Shown: positions 21,859 to 33,907 of the stretch, piece after piece
How the letters are laid out: every line of letters begins with the position of its first letter
Numbering within the stretch: the first letter of the stretch is position 1
NCBI GenBank assembly: GCA_025435555.1
Contig: JAIWWG010000018.1
Span: 310,001 to 374,000, forward strand
Source: Chytriomyces cf. hyalinus JEL632
Lineage: Eukaryota > Chytridiomycota > Chytridiomycetes > Chytridiales > Chytriomycetaceae
Length of the DNA stretch: 64,000 bases
Reading direction: 5' to 3'
Program-made: the position numbers and the translations under genes
Notes under the pieces: model-generated
Told to the model about the DNA's origin: nothing
What the model saw: only the letters and a program-made list of their open reading frames with translations
Database searches by the model: none

Positions 21859-22170
21859 TCTACAGATTCCGTCACGCACGTCCAGAAGCTTCGCCACGCC
21901 AATCAAAATTCCCACAGACACAAAATTTACTCACAGCAATTCCAACACTCTAACACTCCCCAGACACGATCGCGTCTTCGTTATTACTTTTTCTATCATT
22001 TCAAGTGCCACTGTTGTCTTCCTTACATTTGCCACAAAGGCTATTTAAGAAGGCCTTTCTTGATTCAATAAAAGAAAGGTCTCTCAATAATCTCTTAACT
22101 CTCTCAACTCCTCTCAAAGTCCTCTCCCAGTCTTGAAGCTGCAATCGAGCTCCTGACTACTTCCGTAACA
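21849..22170 (+). repeat. 3' LTR of the full Gypsy element
   Basis: 322 bp, identical to the 5' LTR except for five substitutions in its first 27 bp. Same TATTTAA and AATAAA hairpin (arms 22052-22061 and 22072-22081). Confidence 0.9.
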
Positions 22171-22368
22171 ATGATCATGAAAAAATTAAAGCACTTTATT
22201 ACTCTTAAAAAACGTTATTTCCGCACGAAGTTGTCTGCCGCCGAGACAGATTAGCGAAAACTGTTCATGTCGCACAACCCAGACTCTTATTGGATTCATA
22301 TCATGTGAGTTTCATCAGCATCAAGAAGCCAAGAAATACAAGCAACGAATCTTGAAACTTCTTAACGT

Positions 22369-24158
22369 CTATTTCTTGTTCAAAACACAGTTGGAGTACA
22401 TGCTAACGGTAGCAGGAAAGTCCGAAAACAATCCAACAATTCCTGCCTTGGTGAACAGGGCATCCATCATCAACAGCGAGTCCTCATGCTGTCCAAACGA
22501 AGCCTCGCCCTCAACAGAGCTGTAGTAAAACCCACATCCACCAATCGAACCCAACCCAGCAGCTGCGTTGAATGTAGCATTTCCGTACTGTGAAACACAA
22601 CCTGAACGTTCCAGTGACCAAGATCCGAAAAAGACTTTATCCTTGAGTCCCAAATCTGCGGCAATCGCTTTCATGTCCTTGGAGTACTGGTGCTCCACAA
22701 AGCGGTGGTTTTCTGCAGCGACAAAGCTGTTCATGGCTGGAGAAAAGATTTCGACACCTGCTTGCATAAGGTCACGCAGGACGTCGGGGCTTCCACAGTC
22801 GGCTGGGGTAGCGCAGTCCTTTTCAGTAGTGGTGGAGTTCATTGGAGTTTCAAGGAGGTAGAGGACAGGAAGGGCTTTGTTGTTTTGCTTCCAGATTTTG
22901 ACAACGCTGTTGTTATTGAGTTTAGTTTGAGGTTGATGAGTGGGAGAAGAGACAAAGGGCAAGACTCACCGACGATCAAAAGTCTGCATGACACCAAGAT
23001 TACCCTTCTTGCCAGCGTCTTTAAAGTTCTTGTCAAAGGGAGCTGTAAAGTTGGCATCCTTCAAGTACTGCGCAAACTTGTCTGCGAGCGTGGCAATGGT
23101 TGCGTTCTTGGTGGCCAGAAAGACTTGCGTCGCGTTTTCAGTAGTGTCCTTCAACTCGGGAATCACGTTCACGCTTTTGGATCTCGCAAAAGTGAGGTAT
23201 TCTTTCATTGTCACCATCTTGGGACACTCTCCCTTTGCGACACCGATCGAGCGGAAGGGTGGCTGTCCACTTGCGTAGTCCTCAGCCCGTGTGGCGTCAC
23301 CATTGACTTGAGATTCCATTGTTGCGCACAGCTGCATCATTTCATCGACGGTAAAGTCGTAGGTGCAGCAGCTCACTGATGCTTTGGTGCCGTTGGAGGC
23401 TGGAGTGAATGGCTTGGAGCACTTGGCGGCGAGTTCTGGGCGCTGAAGAATGTCTGTGGTGAAGTGGAGGTCGCAGACACCATGGCGGCACACCAGGTCC
23501 ATTTCCTTTGTGACAGCCGCGTCGCATTCGATGAATGCGGCTCCACTGTCGACGGCAATCTGGTTTAAAGAAGATTTCAGTGATGATTCTTAATACCCAA
23601 AGATATGAATTGCAGTCACCTGGAAAGACTTGATGGTCTCTTCTGGAGCAACCAACGCAGCTCCTCTGTGTCCAATGGATTCCATGTTTCTGGCGAGTGG
23701 GTCAGCGCAGAGGGAGATGGCGTCTCTCATGCGAGTAATTTCCGAACGTCTGCAATCCAAACAGAGGTTACTTCAAAGAACCCCAAAGCCAACAGTTTAG
23801 CAAGCATGCTCGCGTCACCTGAATTGGCAGTCGGTGTCATTGAGGGGGGTAGTTGTCCATGGGCAAACGATGGCGTCAGTGTGGAAAGTACGCTCTGCCA
23901 TCCAGCCTGGAACAAACACGGAAGGAGCAGTTCCGTTGGATGTAGCCGAGACAGCGGCGGAAGAGGAGCTAACAGTGTTGGACCCCTTGGTCGCAAAGTA
24001 AGTGATCACAGCACCGATTCCTGTGCGAGCGTGGAAGGGATAAGCGTTGATATCATTGCCAACTAGAGTAGCAGCGGTTGCTTACCGGCGCCGGCAAGAA
24101 GACAGATTGCTCCGACGGCGATTGGGCTCACTGGCTTCTTTTTGTCGTCGTCGCTCAT
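22369..24158 (-). CDS. Membrane-anchored glycerophosphodiester phosphodiesterase family protein
   Basis: The start at ATG 24158 gives 'MSDDDKKKPVSPIAVGAICL', a short cytosolic tail and a type II signal-anchor that continues in exon 2 ('IGAVITYFATKGS'). After an N-glycosylation-rich linker comes the GDPD TIM barrel: 'IGHRGAALVAPEETIKSFQ', then 'FIECDAAVTKEMDLVCRHG' and 'CDLHFTTDIL'. These are the conserved HR...PE(E)T and E-x-D metal-binding elements, in the version with CRHxxCDLH that I associate with secreted or surface fungal members. Later come 'VNVIPELKD' and 'GVMQTFDRR'. The family hydrolyses glycerophosphodiesters to glycerol-3-phosphate. About five exons; TAA at 22369. The substrate is inferred. 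The upstream gene is divergent. Confidence 0.85.
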
Positions 24159-24505
24159 GTCCGGCACAAGTTGGTGTCCTAAAAGGTTTGTATTCAAAAC
24201 AGGAACAAAGATCAGTCTCGCGTTAAATACGAACGCGTGCCCAAAAGTGCGTGCGTGCGTGCTTGTTTGTTTAATCAGTTCATTAATCGCATCTTCTTTG
24301 CGTGGGATTGATGCGTGCCCCACTTTCCCATCTTCCACTTTCCATCTTCCACTTTTCCATGTTCCAGTTTAAGAGTGATTTGGTGCTTGAGTCGGTCAAG
24401 TAGATGCGTGCTATACCCTAATGCAGCACTCACACAAGATGCAGTATGCTTCATAAACGTGTAATGTGATGTGACTGTCTGAGTTGCAGTCAAGAAAAAG
24501 AAACC
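24159..24505. promoter_or_regulatory. Divergent promoter region, GDPD and alpha/beta hydrolase
   Basis: 347 bp between divergent start codons. It contains a short tandem repeat of the unit CCACTTTCCATCTT (about 24319-24360). No further gene seen. Confidence 0.4.
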
Positions 24506-25386
24506 ATGAATCTACATCCGTTGAAAACAACATCGAACTCCAAGCCACCAATCCAACCCTCTGAGTTTCCGCAGCTGCATTTCTCGTATTCTCCATCGCA
24601 CGATGGTAACTCTTCTGCATGCGTATCCATTGAGCTGCTCCTCACGAAAGCAAACGCACAGGCGTTGACCAAAACCTCCTCATCCTCTTCCATGGTCTCG
24701 GCGATCACCACCGCAACTTTATCCAGTTCGGCAAGCGCATGAATCTACCTCAAACCGCAATCATTGCCATCGGCGGGCCCAGTCCAATCCCAGCCATGGA
24801 CCCCATCGAAGAAGGATCCGGCTGGTTCCCTGCTTTCGACTTTTACGGCAACGATATCCCTGCATCTTCGAAACCTGCACTTCAAGGTTTACTCAAAACT
24901 CGAGCACTGTTGATTCAGTTTATCCAATCGTGCGTTTTCGCTGCTGAAGGACGGTGGAAGAAGAACCCTCAGAATGTGTTTTTGTTTGGGTTTTCTCAGG
25001 GTGGATGCGTTGCGCTTGATGTGGGGCTATCCTGTGCTCGAGAAGGTGTCGCTGTTTTTGGGGGCGTTATTTCTGTGTGTGGTTGGTTGGAGGATGGCAT
25101 GGGAGTGTCGCTCAAGGACGCTGGGAACGATTTGAGTATTCTAGTTGTGCAAGGCAATCAGGATCAAGTTTGTTCGGAGTCAGAGTATTCATCCAAGCGA
25201 AAGTCTTTGCTCAATCTGATGCGAGATCCAAACACGTGTGAAGTTGCCATCATTGCTGGGAAGGGACACAGCATGCCAGGAAGTAACCGGGATGAAGTGC
25301 TCAAGATTATGCAGTTTCTCTCATCGCGAATGACCCTTCGGAATCTCAAACTTGAAGCCATGAGCGATGTGTACGAAGTTAAATAA
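24506..25386 (+). CDS. Carboxylesterase/phospholipase-type alpha/beta hydrolase
   Basis: Exons 24506-24605 and 24662-25386 give 274 aa. Splicing creates 'VDQNLLILFHGLGDHHRNF', the oxyanion-hole strand HGxGD. Then come 'IIAIGGPSPIPAMDP', nucleophile elbow 'GFSQGG', acid-loop 'ILVVQGNQDQVC', and catalytic His in 'IIAGKGHSMPGS'. This is the acyl-protein thioesterase/carboxylesterase (Abhydrolase_2) pattern. The role could be a small-ester or lysophospholipid hydrolase. The short N-terminus has no signal peptide, so it is probably cytosolic. Without the intron the frames before and after 24605 do not connect. Confidence 0.85.
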
Positions 25387-25418
25387 ATGTCATCTTTATT
25401 CCGCTCTTTTTGAACGGA

Positions 25419-27938
25419 CTACGGCGCAATGACTTCCATCACCAACAGACGAACCAAAACACCAAACGAGTCCATCCATGCCTCTCCCCACTGTATCACA
25501 TTCTCTGCCCGCTGCATCCTCTCATCCCGGATAGCAACGCTGCAGTACCAAACCATCCACGCAAACCTCCGGACCATTCGTTTACCCACAATGTCCTGAA
25601 TCATCTGGTCATCCACTTCTGGATCGGAAGAATCCCCACCACCACCACAACCAACCTTCTTACCAGATTTGCCACCACCCGCCGACCCCGTCACGCCCAA
25701 CCTTCGATCAACGCTGCGTAGAATATCGTTTGTTTTGATAATGAGAAGAACTTCTCGAGGCAGGACGGCCATGATTTTCGTAATTGCCGATAAAAACTTG
25801 CGTTTCGCCACCTTTTGAATCACTGTTGTTTTTTCGTGTTGTGTGCGTAGTGATGCGAGGCCTGCCGAGGAAGCGTTCATGTCCGATAGAAACGCGGTCG
25901 ACGGCGCGTTGGTGTCTTGATATTATTAAACAAGATCAATGTTAGATTGTGCTTCACTTGCGACTCAATTAAAGACAATGAACCTTCTTTGGACCCTTCT
26001 TGCGCAATCACATTCCAAGGTCTTCCTGTGAGCATCGATGCAAACAACCTGTGCGGGTCAATGTTTGGATCGATTTCTTTCAAGCTCGCAGTTAATCCTT
26101 TTTTCGATTCAGTGACGCTGCTCGTGCGAGTGGGAACCTCAAAGATGCGGCCAGCATAGTGTTTCACTTTCGCTTCGTCGAAACGAATCAACGCAATCCA
26201 CAAATGGCAGAAATCAAGACGGAGAGATGACGGGATGGATCGGTAGAGGCCGTGGTCGACTGAGTTGTTTGGAGGTGAGTGAAAAAAAAAAAAAAAAAAA
26301 AAATAGAGATCCAAGGAAACAACAGGACAAAACTCACGCAAAACCATTTCAAAGTTGTATGGATTCAGTCCAAGCAGTTTCGAAATGATGGAGAACTCGT
26401 ACCAGTTTCGCGTTCGCGGCCGAATGATTATATTTCCCGGGTGTGGATCGCAATGCACGAATCTGCATCAATTATCTGAGCTTACAAGCACACGCAACCA
26501 TAAAAGAAATTTCAAACGCACCCATCCCAAAACAGCATTTTTGAGAATATTCGCGACAAGACCTCGGAAATGTCGAGAGGATCAATCGCATGCACTTTCA
26601 TTGCTGCAAGGTTGTCCACTTTCACTCCATGCACAAACTCTTCCACCAAGATGCGTTTTGTGGCCCTAAATATGCAAAACAAGATTATGTTGAATATAGT
26701 TTGAATCGCCAAAGTTGCTGTCAACACGGAAACTCCTACCAAAACACATTGGGCACAAAAAAGACTGCATCTCCTCGAAAATTCCCGCGCACAGTTTCGA
26801 TATTCGCCGCTTCCATGCGAAAGTCCAACTCCTGCGGCAACGCCACCGCCATCTCCTCCGCCAGCCACATCAACTCAAACTCTGGAAAAATCGGCTTAAT
26901 CGTGCGCACAATGAAAGCACACAGCGCAGTATCCATAGGCGCATCAGATTGTAACTCTGGGTGTTGAATCTTGATTGCCACAGGCTGCTGCTTGTTTGAT
27001 TTCAATGTTGCGTAATGTACTTGCGCAAGAGACGCGACTCCGATGGGGGTTTCGTCAAAGTTTTCAAACAGTTCTTCGAGTTCGGAGCCGGTTTCGGACA
27101 AGATGACTTCTCGGACTGATTTCATGGGCGTTGGTGGACACTGGTCTTGCAGGACTTTGAATGTGTCTGTGTATTCGAATGGCTGGGCTCCTAGCACTTT
27201 AGTGACTGAAACTACCCGGTTTAAGAGGAATCATGCCTCACCAGTAGATACACAAGTGCGTTCAAATGCTGTCCTAGTTTGATGTAAACTCCGCCATTTT
27301 GTTGAAACACGTGCAACATCTTTTCTGCGGATCTTCGATGAACGACGCTGTACAATTCCTCCAATCGATCAGTGCCGTCTGCTTCATCTGCCCTCTGGAG
27401 TTCCGCCTGTCAAACAAATAATGTAAGTTCGGACAGCTTTTGACGGCATCGTTCAAGCATAAAAGTGTCTCACAACAACGCCGCTCCGCAAAGCCCATTT
27501 GTAATCCGCGGCAATCGAAAGACTGGTCCATACAACGCGACTGGCTCTCGTGCCAGCCTTGTTGAGCCATTCAATTTGGTCAGGGTATAAGAAACTCAGG
27601 GCAAACGCTGACGCGCCGATTGCAAACACAGTCAGAGAAACGGAACGTCTAAAAGTGAAAAGTACAGTTCAAAGTCAGTGTCCCAAGTGGACTTTTTTTT
27701 TTTCCAAGGAAAGCAGTGCAGGGAAGAAAGAAAACCTGGACGGCCGTTTGAATCTGGGCAATTTCGGACCTGAAGCTGAAGCGAGTGCGAAGCGGTGGGC
27801 AAACGAAGATATGCGTGGGAATGGATTTGTAGGGGGTTGGGCGGCAGCAGATATGGTGCTGGAGAGACGGTGGCTGCACGTTTTCCACACTGTTGTACAG
27901 CTGCTCTGCTTCGACATGGCCGCCTGTAAGCCTGACAT
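25419..27938 (-). CDS. UbiB/ABC1 atypical kinase, ADCK1/MCP2-like
   Basis: The ATG at 27938 opens a Ser/Arg-rich, acid-poor leader ('ISSFAHRFALASASGPKL') typical of mitochondrial import. After the first intron comes a membrane helix ('SVSLTVFAIGASAFALSFL'). ABC1-family hallmarks follow in order: KxGQ motif 'GGVYIKLGQHLNALVYLL', Ala-rich loop 'GVASLAQVHYA', Lys in 'PVAIKIQHP', 'LPQELDFRMEAANIE', catalytic loop 'HCDPHPGNIIIRP', and 'DHGLYR' in place of DFG. ADCK1/Mcp2 proteins sit in the inner mitochondrial membrane and affect lipid homeostasis or cristae; that role is inferred. At least seven exons; one intron has a 21-nt pyrimidine tract (A-run 26281-26304 on +). Stop at 25419. Confidence 0.9.
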
Positions 27939-28031
27939 CGTGGGTGCTGATGGGAGTCGAATGGGTTTTGACAGTTGGTGTTCAATGGTAAATCGTCAAG
28001 TTTAAAAACGAAACAAAGTTAAAAGTAAGAG

Positions 28032-31000
28032 ATGGATTTGGGAATCCTCGCAGCAACGACGTCGCAGTTGTGGTCGATCGTGATCGGCAGCGGTATCGTC
28101 GATGCAAGCGAAATTGAAGCCATTGCACAAGTGTGCCACGGGGCATTCTCAGCAACGAAGCACGAGCGAGTCAAGGCGGAGTGGGCGTTGAAGCGGTTGG
28201 GCCTTCTTCTTTCTCTTTCTTTCTTCTTCATATCGATCTTACCTGCTTATATCGTGTCTCTCTCTTCTTCAACTTCTCACTCGCTTCTGATCCTTTCTCA
28301 ATCCCAGCCATGCTCAAAACGCCTTTGTCGTGATGCACTCGCAGTATCCGCGCGCGCTTTCTCTCGGGACTGTGCATGCAATGTTTTCTATGGGCGCTGT
28401 CTTGCCTCGCCATCTCGTTTTATTGCTCGTGCGAGAGAAGTTGGCGCACGAACGATTTGCGAACAATTTGGACAAGCGTCTGAAGTAATTACCGTCACAT
28501 TTTTGCGAAACAATCGTGTTTGGTCGGTCTTTGCTCATTCTATGCGTTATCGTCTGCTATGTCCACTTTGATGTCAATAGATACCAGACGGAAGTCAGAC
28601 GCATGCTCGAGTGGCGTGCCATGGAACTCGAGGCCCAGAGAATGACCGGTACAGCATTCATAGCACTTTCTTTTCTCGCAACTGATAGTTAAATATACCC
28701 TCCCGTATTTTGCAGTCGCAGTCCCGGAACTCCTTGAAGACGCTTCAGCAAATCGCCGCGATATTCATGAAATGCGCGACGACGACAGCGAATCACCAAC
28801 AACCAAAGAACCCGTTTTAGACTCTGTTGGAAATACCCCCGGAGATGATGCTGACCAGAAGATCGACATTGCCTTGGTACCACTTCCCTCTTACGCTGAG
28901 ATCCCTCATGTTCCGTACCCAGACGCCGTGCCGGAATCCAATACCGCATTCTTGCCTCATGGTGCTCGAGATGCCATGATCCAATACGGTGAAGACGTGT
29001 ACGGCGCTGTATTTTACGCGAAAAACGCTCCTCCAACCATGGCAGAGCGTTTGTACCTTTTACCCGATGAGCTGCACTGGACAACCAACATTGCGCATGG
29101 AGAAGAAAAAGCACCCGTGACTCTGTGGCCGTTTGATGATGCGGCCATGTTCAGTTATTTGGTTCGATACGGTGGCGTGTTACGAAGCATGATGCCTACG
29201 GATACTGCGAAAGACATTCCATCGGTTGCAACAGCCACACCAGCAGTGAAAGATTCATCGGAAAATTCGGAAAATGTCCCACCGGCAGATGAAAGCACAG
29301 AAAAGGAAGCCGATTCACCATCAAGTGGTGCTTCGACTCAACCTGCGACGAGTTACGCAGTGACTAGATACACTGAAAGCTGGAAACGGATTTGTGCGAG
29401 TTTATGGGTCCTGATTCACAGACACGCCTTTTCTCCGCGCTTTGTGATTGAAATGGAAAAGTCATTGAAGGGCCTAGCCTCATTTCAGCAGCGAGGTGTT
29501 GCTGTTGATTTTTCAATCGGGGATTCCGCAGATGCTGAAGATAAATGGCTGTTGGGTGAGATTCTGCATCATGATGAGACTCTCGGAAGACTGCTTGCGT
29601 CCATTGCGCATGTTCCACATGATGTTGTGGAAAACGAAGTCATTTACTGGGTAATTTTACAAATGATTTTCTTTTGTGGTTATTGAAACTTTCGTTCATT
29701 TTTCGAAACGTCAGACGCTCGTCGACTCCAAAATCCAGAGCCCGCTGAGACGTCACACCGCTCCAAACCCATCTGAAGAATCGCACATGCGTCAACACCT
29801 TGCGAAACTGCCTTCAGAAATCCCAATGCACCCACTTCGTCGTTTCATCAAAAACCACGCTTCAAAAACGGCGCTCACGCGTCTTGCAGAATTCACTGCA
29901 ACACCTTTAGAAAAAATTCACATGATTGGTAATGACTTGATTTCCAGTCTCGTGAGCCCCACAAATCTATCGTCAAATCCAAACCCGAATGCTGCCCTGC
30001 GCCGTGTAGATGTATTGGTGGATGCTTTGGGAGTCACCGCTGAGGCCCTTCTTGAACATTTCATGATTCCGGATTGGGAAGCTTACACGGATTCGGAAGC
30101 TATTATCAACATGTCCGTTGCTGCTGCTGCGAAAGCGGCGGACTCTTCCAACGTAAATACCTCTGCAGTCGATGATGACTACGACGATTTGTTCAACTCC
30201 TATGCTCCATTACTTCAAACCAAAACTGCGCAACTGTTGACAAAGATGGGTGCCGAGACGGGCGTTGTTCCATGGAGCTACTGGACCTACCTTGTTGCGC
30301 GATACACTAGTCCAACCACAGTTCTCCGCGAGACTTGGAAAAACGAGCCTTCCACCAAAAAAATCCTGAGCATCCTGACTCATGACTTGACTGTGCGAAG
30401 AGCGGCCGTTTCGCTGGATGCTGAGGGTGGAAGGGTGTCAAAGTGGTTTGGAGAAAAGGAAGCGGACACTGCCGTGTTTGCTCTGCTTTCGCAGATTCAG
30501 AATGGGAATGGCAACGTGGAACTGTTTAAATCAACCGTCATGGAAATTTGCCGACGGGTTTTTGAAACTGCAAGTGTGCGAAGTGACGATGACGTTGATG
30601 CAGTAGTTGTTCCAGCACGATTTGTGGCCGTGATGGCGCTGCTCGAAAAGCAAATGGTTGGAAGTAGCCCCACGCCGCCTGATGCAAAGGATTCAGTCAT
30701 GTTTGAAATGGAGACCGTGGATGATGAAACTGTCGCAAAGAACCCGTGGAACCTCAAATCTCCAACAGAAATTGCTGACACCACGCATCTCCCTCCCGAC
30801 ATTTCTGAATGGTGTCAACTGCTCGATAAGAACGTCATCAACCACGCGGGGTGGCAAGAATTGGTTCAGCAAACAAGCATTGCGACGGAAGACTATGTGA
30901 CTGAGAATAACAGCATGCCACCACACGTACGGTTCTATTGGAGCGTTGCTAGTTTAGTTGAAGATGCGATTCAGAAACCGACATCTGAGAACCCCGCATT

Positions 31001-31556
31001 ATCGAAATTTTACGCGTGGCGACTTGAACAAGAAGCAGCTTCCTCGGCAAACTCAACCAAAAACCTGGGTGCCTCGATTGAAGGCGGTGAAAGGAAACCA
31101 GGGTTCATGGGGTTTGTTTCGAGTAAAGCAAACGATTGGAGTGTCGCATTCACAAGCACGCCTGTTGGCCAAGGCGTGGTGAATGCAGGAGCCCAAGTCG
31201 GTAAGCGGGTGAGCAGCATGAGCAGTGCGATTGCTGGAAACCCTGTCGTTGGAGCTACTACGGCCAAGTTGACGAGCAGCGTTGTGAGTATGGGTGGAAC
31301 TGTGAATGCGGGGATTTCGAGTCTTGTCGGAACTTTGAGCAAGACGCTGGGCGGCAGTCGGGATTCTGTTGCAGAGTTGCAAAAAAAAGAAGCAGAGAAA
31401 TCGTCAAGTGCGAACAGCGTTGACGGAAGTAAAAGCGGTGGTGGTGGCAGTGTTGAGTTGATTGGCGGGGATGGTGGGAAAGAGAGGCAGGCGAGAGATG
31501 CTGTCTGGAACCGCCTATCTTCCAGACTGAGCACGTCAAAGGTTGAGAAGAAGTAG
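28032..31556 (+). CDS. Large uncharacterised protein (1061 aa) with perilipin-like C-terminal helices
   Basis: Exons 28032-28195, 28308-28484, 28581-28648, 28716-29650 and 29715-31556 join in frame to 1061 aa. I recognise no catalytic domain. The N-terminal about 120 residues are helical and hydrophobic-rich ('ALSLGTVHAMFSMGAVLPRH'). An acidic low-complexity stretch is encoded near 29200-29350. A long helical middle follows. Residues about 900-1000 carry Gly/Ala/Ser/Val repeats ('VGQGVVNAGAQVGKRVSSM', 'TVNAGISSLVGTLSKTLGG') like the amphipathic 11-mer helices of perilipins and other lipid-surface proteins. The tail is Gly/Ser/Lys-rich. It is divergent from the ADCK1-like gene with only 93 bp between starts, so they share a promoter region. 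Function unknown. Confidence 0.75.
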
Positions 31557-31818
31557 GTTCCCTTTTGTCTTTATAAATATTTTGCTTTTGGTTCTGCAGA
31601 TGAGAATGACGGCGCTGTTCAGTAAAAATGTATTAATATTGAAGAGTTGAATGTAAAAAAGAACACTCCAAAAATACTGAACAATAAAGCTGCAAACCCG
31701 ATCAACCTCGATGAAGTGCACCGAAGGGTGCTGCTCCAAATCGCGGGTTTCTCGCGGTTTTCACGTGAGAAAAGCGAAGTATGCGTTGGGGAATCGCCGT
31801 TTCTTGTCCGGTGAGCGA

Positions 31819-31850
31819 GATGGATGGATGGATGGATGGATGGATGAATG
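31819..31850 (+). repeat. (GGAT)n microsatellite in the MATH exon of copy B
   Basis: About seven tandem GGAT units with one GAAT variant. Because the unit is 4 bp, each gain or loss shifts the reading frame. Confidence 0.85.
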
Positions 31851-32487
31851 GATGTGATCTGTTTCACCTGCAAGCAACCTAAACACTTGTACATATAACA
31901 GTGGGCGCCGGTGGTGTCTGTATGTACGACCAAACGGCCACTACGCAACCCCCAGACAAAGAAATGGCGTCGACGTGTTCGTAAGCATTGATTCAGACAA
32001 TGCAAGAGAATCAGAGGCAACGTTCAAGTCTTGGCTGTCACGAAGCAAAGTACATTTTACCATAAGTTTCTCCGAGCCAGAACCCGCTTCGTTTTTCGTT
32101 CAGTCTTCAAGTCATGATCATTGGTGGCAAATGAAGGTTTGTGAATTGGGTGTTGTTTGGGATGGTCCACCTGAATATCTCACAGCGCTGTTTTTCTTCT
32201 CCAAGGAATCGTCTGGCTTCTTCTATTTTGGATTGCAAGTGCCTGCTGCTCAGTTGCTGAAATTGACGAATGATACTTTGACCATCTGCATCGAGTTTGA
32301 TGATGGACCGACTCCTGCCGCGGCATTGTATCCTCTCTTCCCAGCCGCACATCATGACCCCGCCATGGAAAAAGTGTTCAATAACCCTGCTCTATCGGAC
32401 TTTTCTTACATTGCCGACGGGAACCCAATCCACGTCCAGAAACAATTTGTCGAAGCAAAAGTATCTGTACGGAAAGCTCCAACTTTA

Positions 32488-33383
32488 TTCCGTAGAGATT
32501 CGCCACCCACTCATGGAAGTCTGCAGCAACCCGCCTGCACAATCCATCCCTTTGAATGTGTTCCCAACACAAGCTACACTGCACTACATTCATTTCTCGC
32601 GTTTCTGTATTCAGGACGACTCCCGCTACTTGAATCCGAAGAGACCGCGTCGGATGCACGTTTGCTTGGACAATTGTGTATCTTGGCGGAGTCGTTTGGG
32701 GTTAACAGTTTGTACCGCTATTGCATCCGGCGTTTCGACACGCTGCTCAACGCAGCAAATGCGGTTGAATTGTTGCTGCTTTTCGGACATGAAAGCGACA
32801 CTGTCCAGGAATTGATTGTGTCCCTGATTTGCAAGGAGTTTGGAGCAGTGAGGGAGACGACGGGGTTCCAAAGTTTGCTTTCAAGTTTTGTTGAACCTGG
32901 AGACCGAGAGGAGCAATGCATGAAATCGAAACGGTTTTTGGCAGTTTTGCGGCGGTTGAAGACAGGAACTGCGGCAATGAGTGGTGGCAAATCACGAAGC
33001 GATGCACTGTTCACTCCGGCAGTTATGGATCCAGTCCGATCGGTTGCCTTTAGACAGCTTCTTTCCACGCCGTCTGTGGCAGATGTCCGATTCTTGATTG
33101 AAGGAAAAGTTGTGTTTGCGCAAAAATGCGTGTTGTCTTCATTATCGGACTTCTTCAGAAGCATGTTCAGCGGGGCCTGGAGTGAAGGAGGAGTGGACGA
33201 TCAAGACAGGGTTTCAGTGGTCCGTATTGAAGACTTTTCGCATGCCACGTTTGTTGCGATGCTGAACTACATCGTGAGTGAGTTGACGGGGACTCTGTCT
33301 CAGAACTTAATTCATTTTACATATTCTTTAGTACCTGTTGGAGTTGGACCCAGATGCAAGCTTGATGGAGCTGGGTCTCTTGT
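32488..33383 (+). repeat. 896-bp tract shared with 36284-37179 (copy B side)
   Basis: By eye the sequence is the same base for base as the copy C tract at a constant offset of 3796 bp, including third codon positions and an intron. Divergence is obvious immediately outside both ends. This is typical of gene conversion. Confidence 0.88.
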
Positions 33384-33907
33384 ATGCTTGCGCCGACAAG
33401 TATCAGATCACCGATCTCTCGGCCCTTGTGCTCAGTCGAATTTCGCAACAAATGGCCCCAGAGACCATATCCCACTTCCTATTTGGCTATGCGTACCAAT
33501 GTGATGTGCTCATTAGTTTGGCGCAAGAGTACTTTGTGCGAAACTTCAACCTTGTCCGAAAAAGCACCGAGTTCGTGCGTGTCGTGCGTTCATACTGGGA
33601 ATATGAGGATGCCATTCGGAGCGGCATTTGGACACAAATATTGATGCAGTTTACCGCCTGGAACTTCAAAGTAATGACGGTTTTGCCTGAAGAAAGCGGT
33701 GGAGTGGATGACTTGTTGCAGCCTTCTGGAGAAGCAGAAGTTTTGGATTCAGCTGAGATTCATGCAAAAAAGAAGAGAAAAACAAGTCCTCTGGGCATTG
33801 CAGACGACTGCGTAGACGGAAGTGATTACGAATTTGTGGATCTAACAACGGATTCGGTTTCTGCCGCAGATAAGTGTGTGGACCCCGAGCCTCGGAACAC
33901 CTGCTGA

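Larger units (their letters stand above)
15307..22170 (+). mobile_element. Full-length Ty3/Gypsy (chromovirus-like) retrotransposon with nested insertions
   Basis: Two 322-bp LTRs (15307-15628, 21849-22170) flank PBS, gag, pol and a polypurine tract (GGAGGCGGG, 21840-21848). The order protease-RT-RNaseH-integrase is that of Ty3/Gypsy, and a chromodomain-like tail at the end of integrase suggests a chromovirus. Removing the two insertions with their target duplications leaves about 5.5 kb. Flanks are atggt (left) and atgat (right), a 4-of-5 match to a 5-bp target duplication. The LTRs differ at only five positions, all in the first 27 bp. Copy number and activity cannot be judged here. Confidence 0.92.
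31741..33907 (+). pseudogene. MATH-BTB-BTB copy B, damaged N-terminus
   Basis: From about 31912 the coding sequence is good: 'RRWCLYVRPNGHYATP', 'KVHFTISFSEPEPASFF', then (intron about 32138-32201) 'SGFFYFGLQVPAAQLLKLT', BTB1 'LSDFSYIADGNPIHVQ', BTB2 'VADVRFLIEGKVVFAQKCV', and after intron 33271-33331 'ELDPDASLMELGLLYACAD'. The N-terminal MATH part is broken. A GGAT tetranucleotide run (31819-31850) replaces the segment copy A encodes as 'EHDGLINVEVFNGKQ' and shifts frame. A shift near the end also removes copy A's 'ADELDAIEDL' tail from the frame, leaving a stop at 33907. A shortened protein starting later is possible. Residues 32488-33383 are shared with copy C. Confidence 0.65.

Noticed and set aside
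26281-26304. A-run as the tail of a retroposed sequence
   Set aside because: It lies in an ADCK1 intron as a pyrimidine tract on the coding strand and has no target duplication.
32718-33164. 148-aa minus-strand ORF also found at 36514-36960
   Set aside because: Identity of the pair merely reflects the identical DNA tract; it is antisense to conserved BTB codons.
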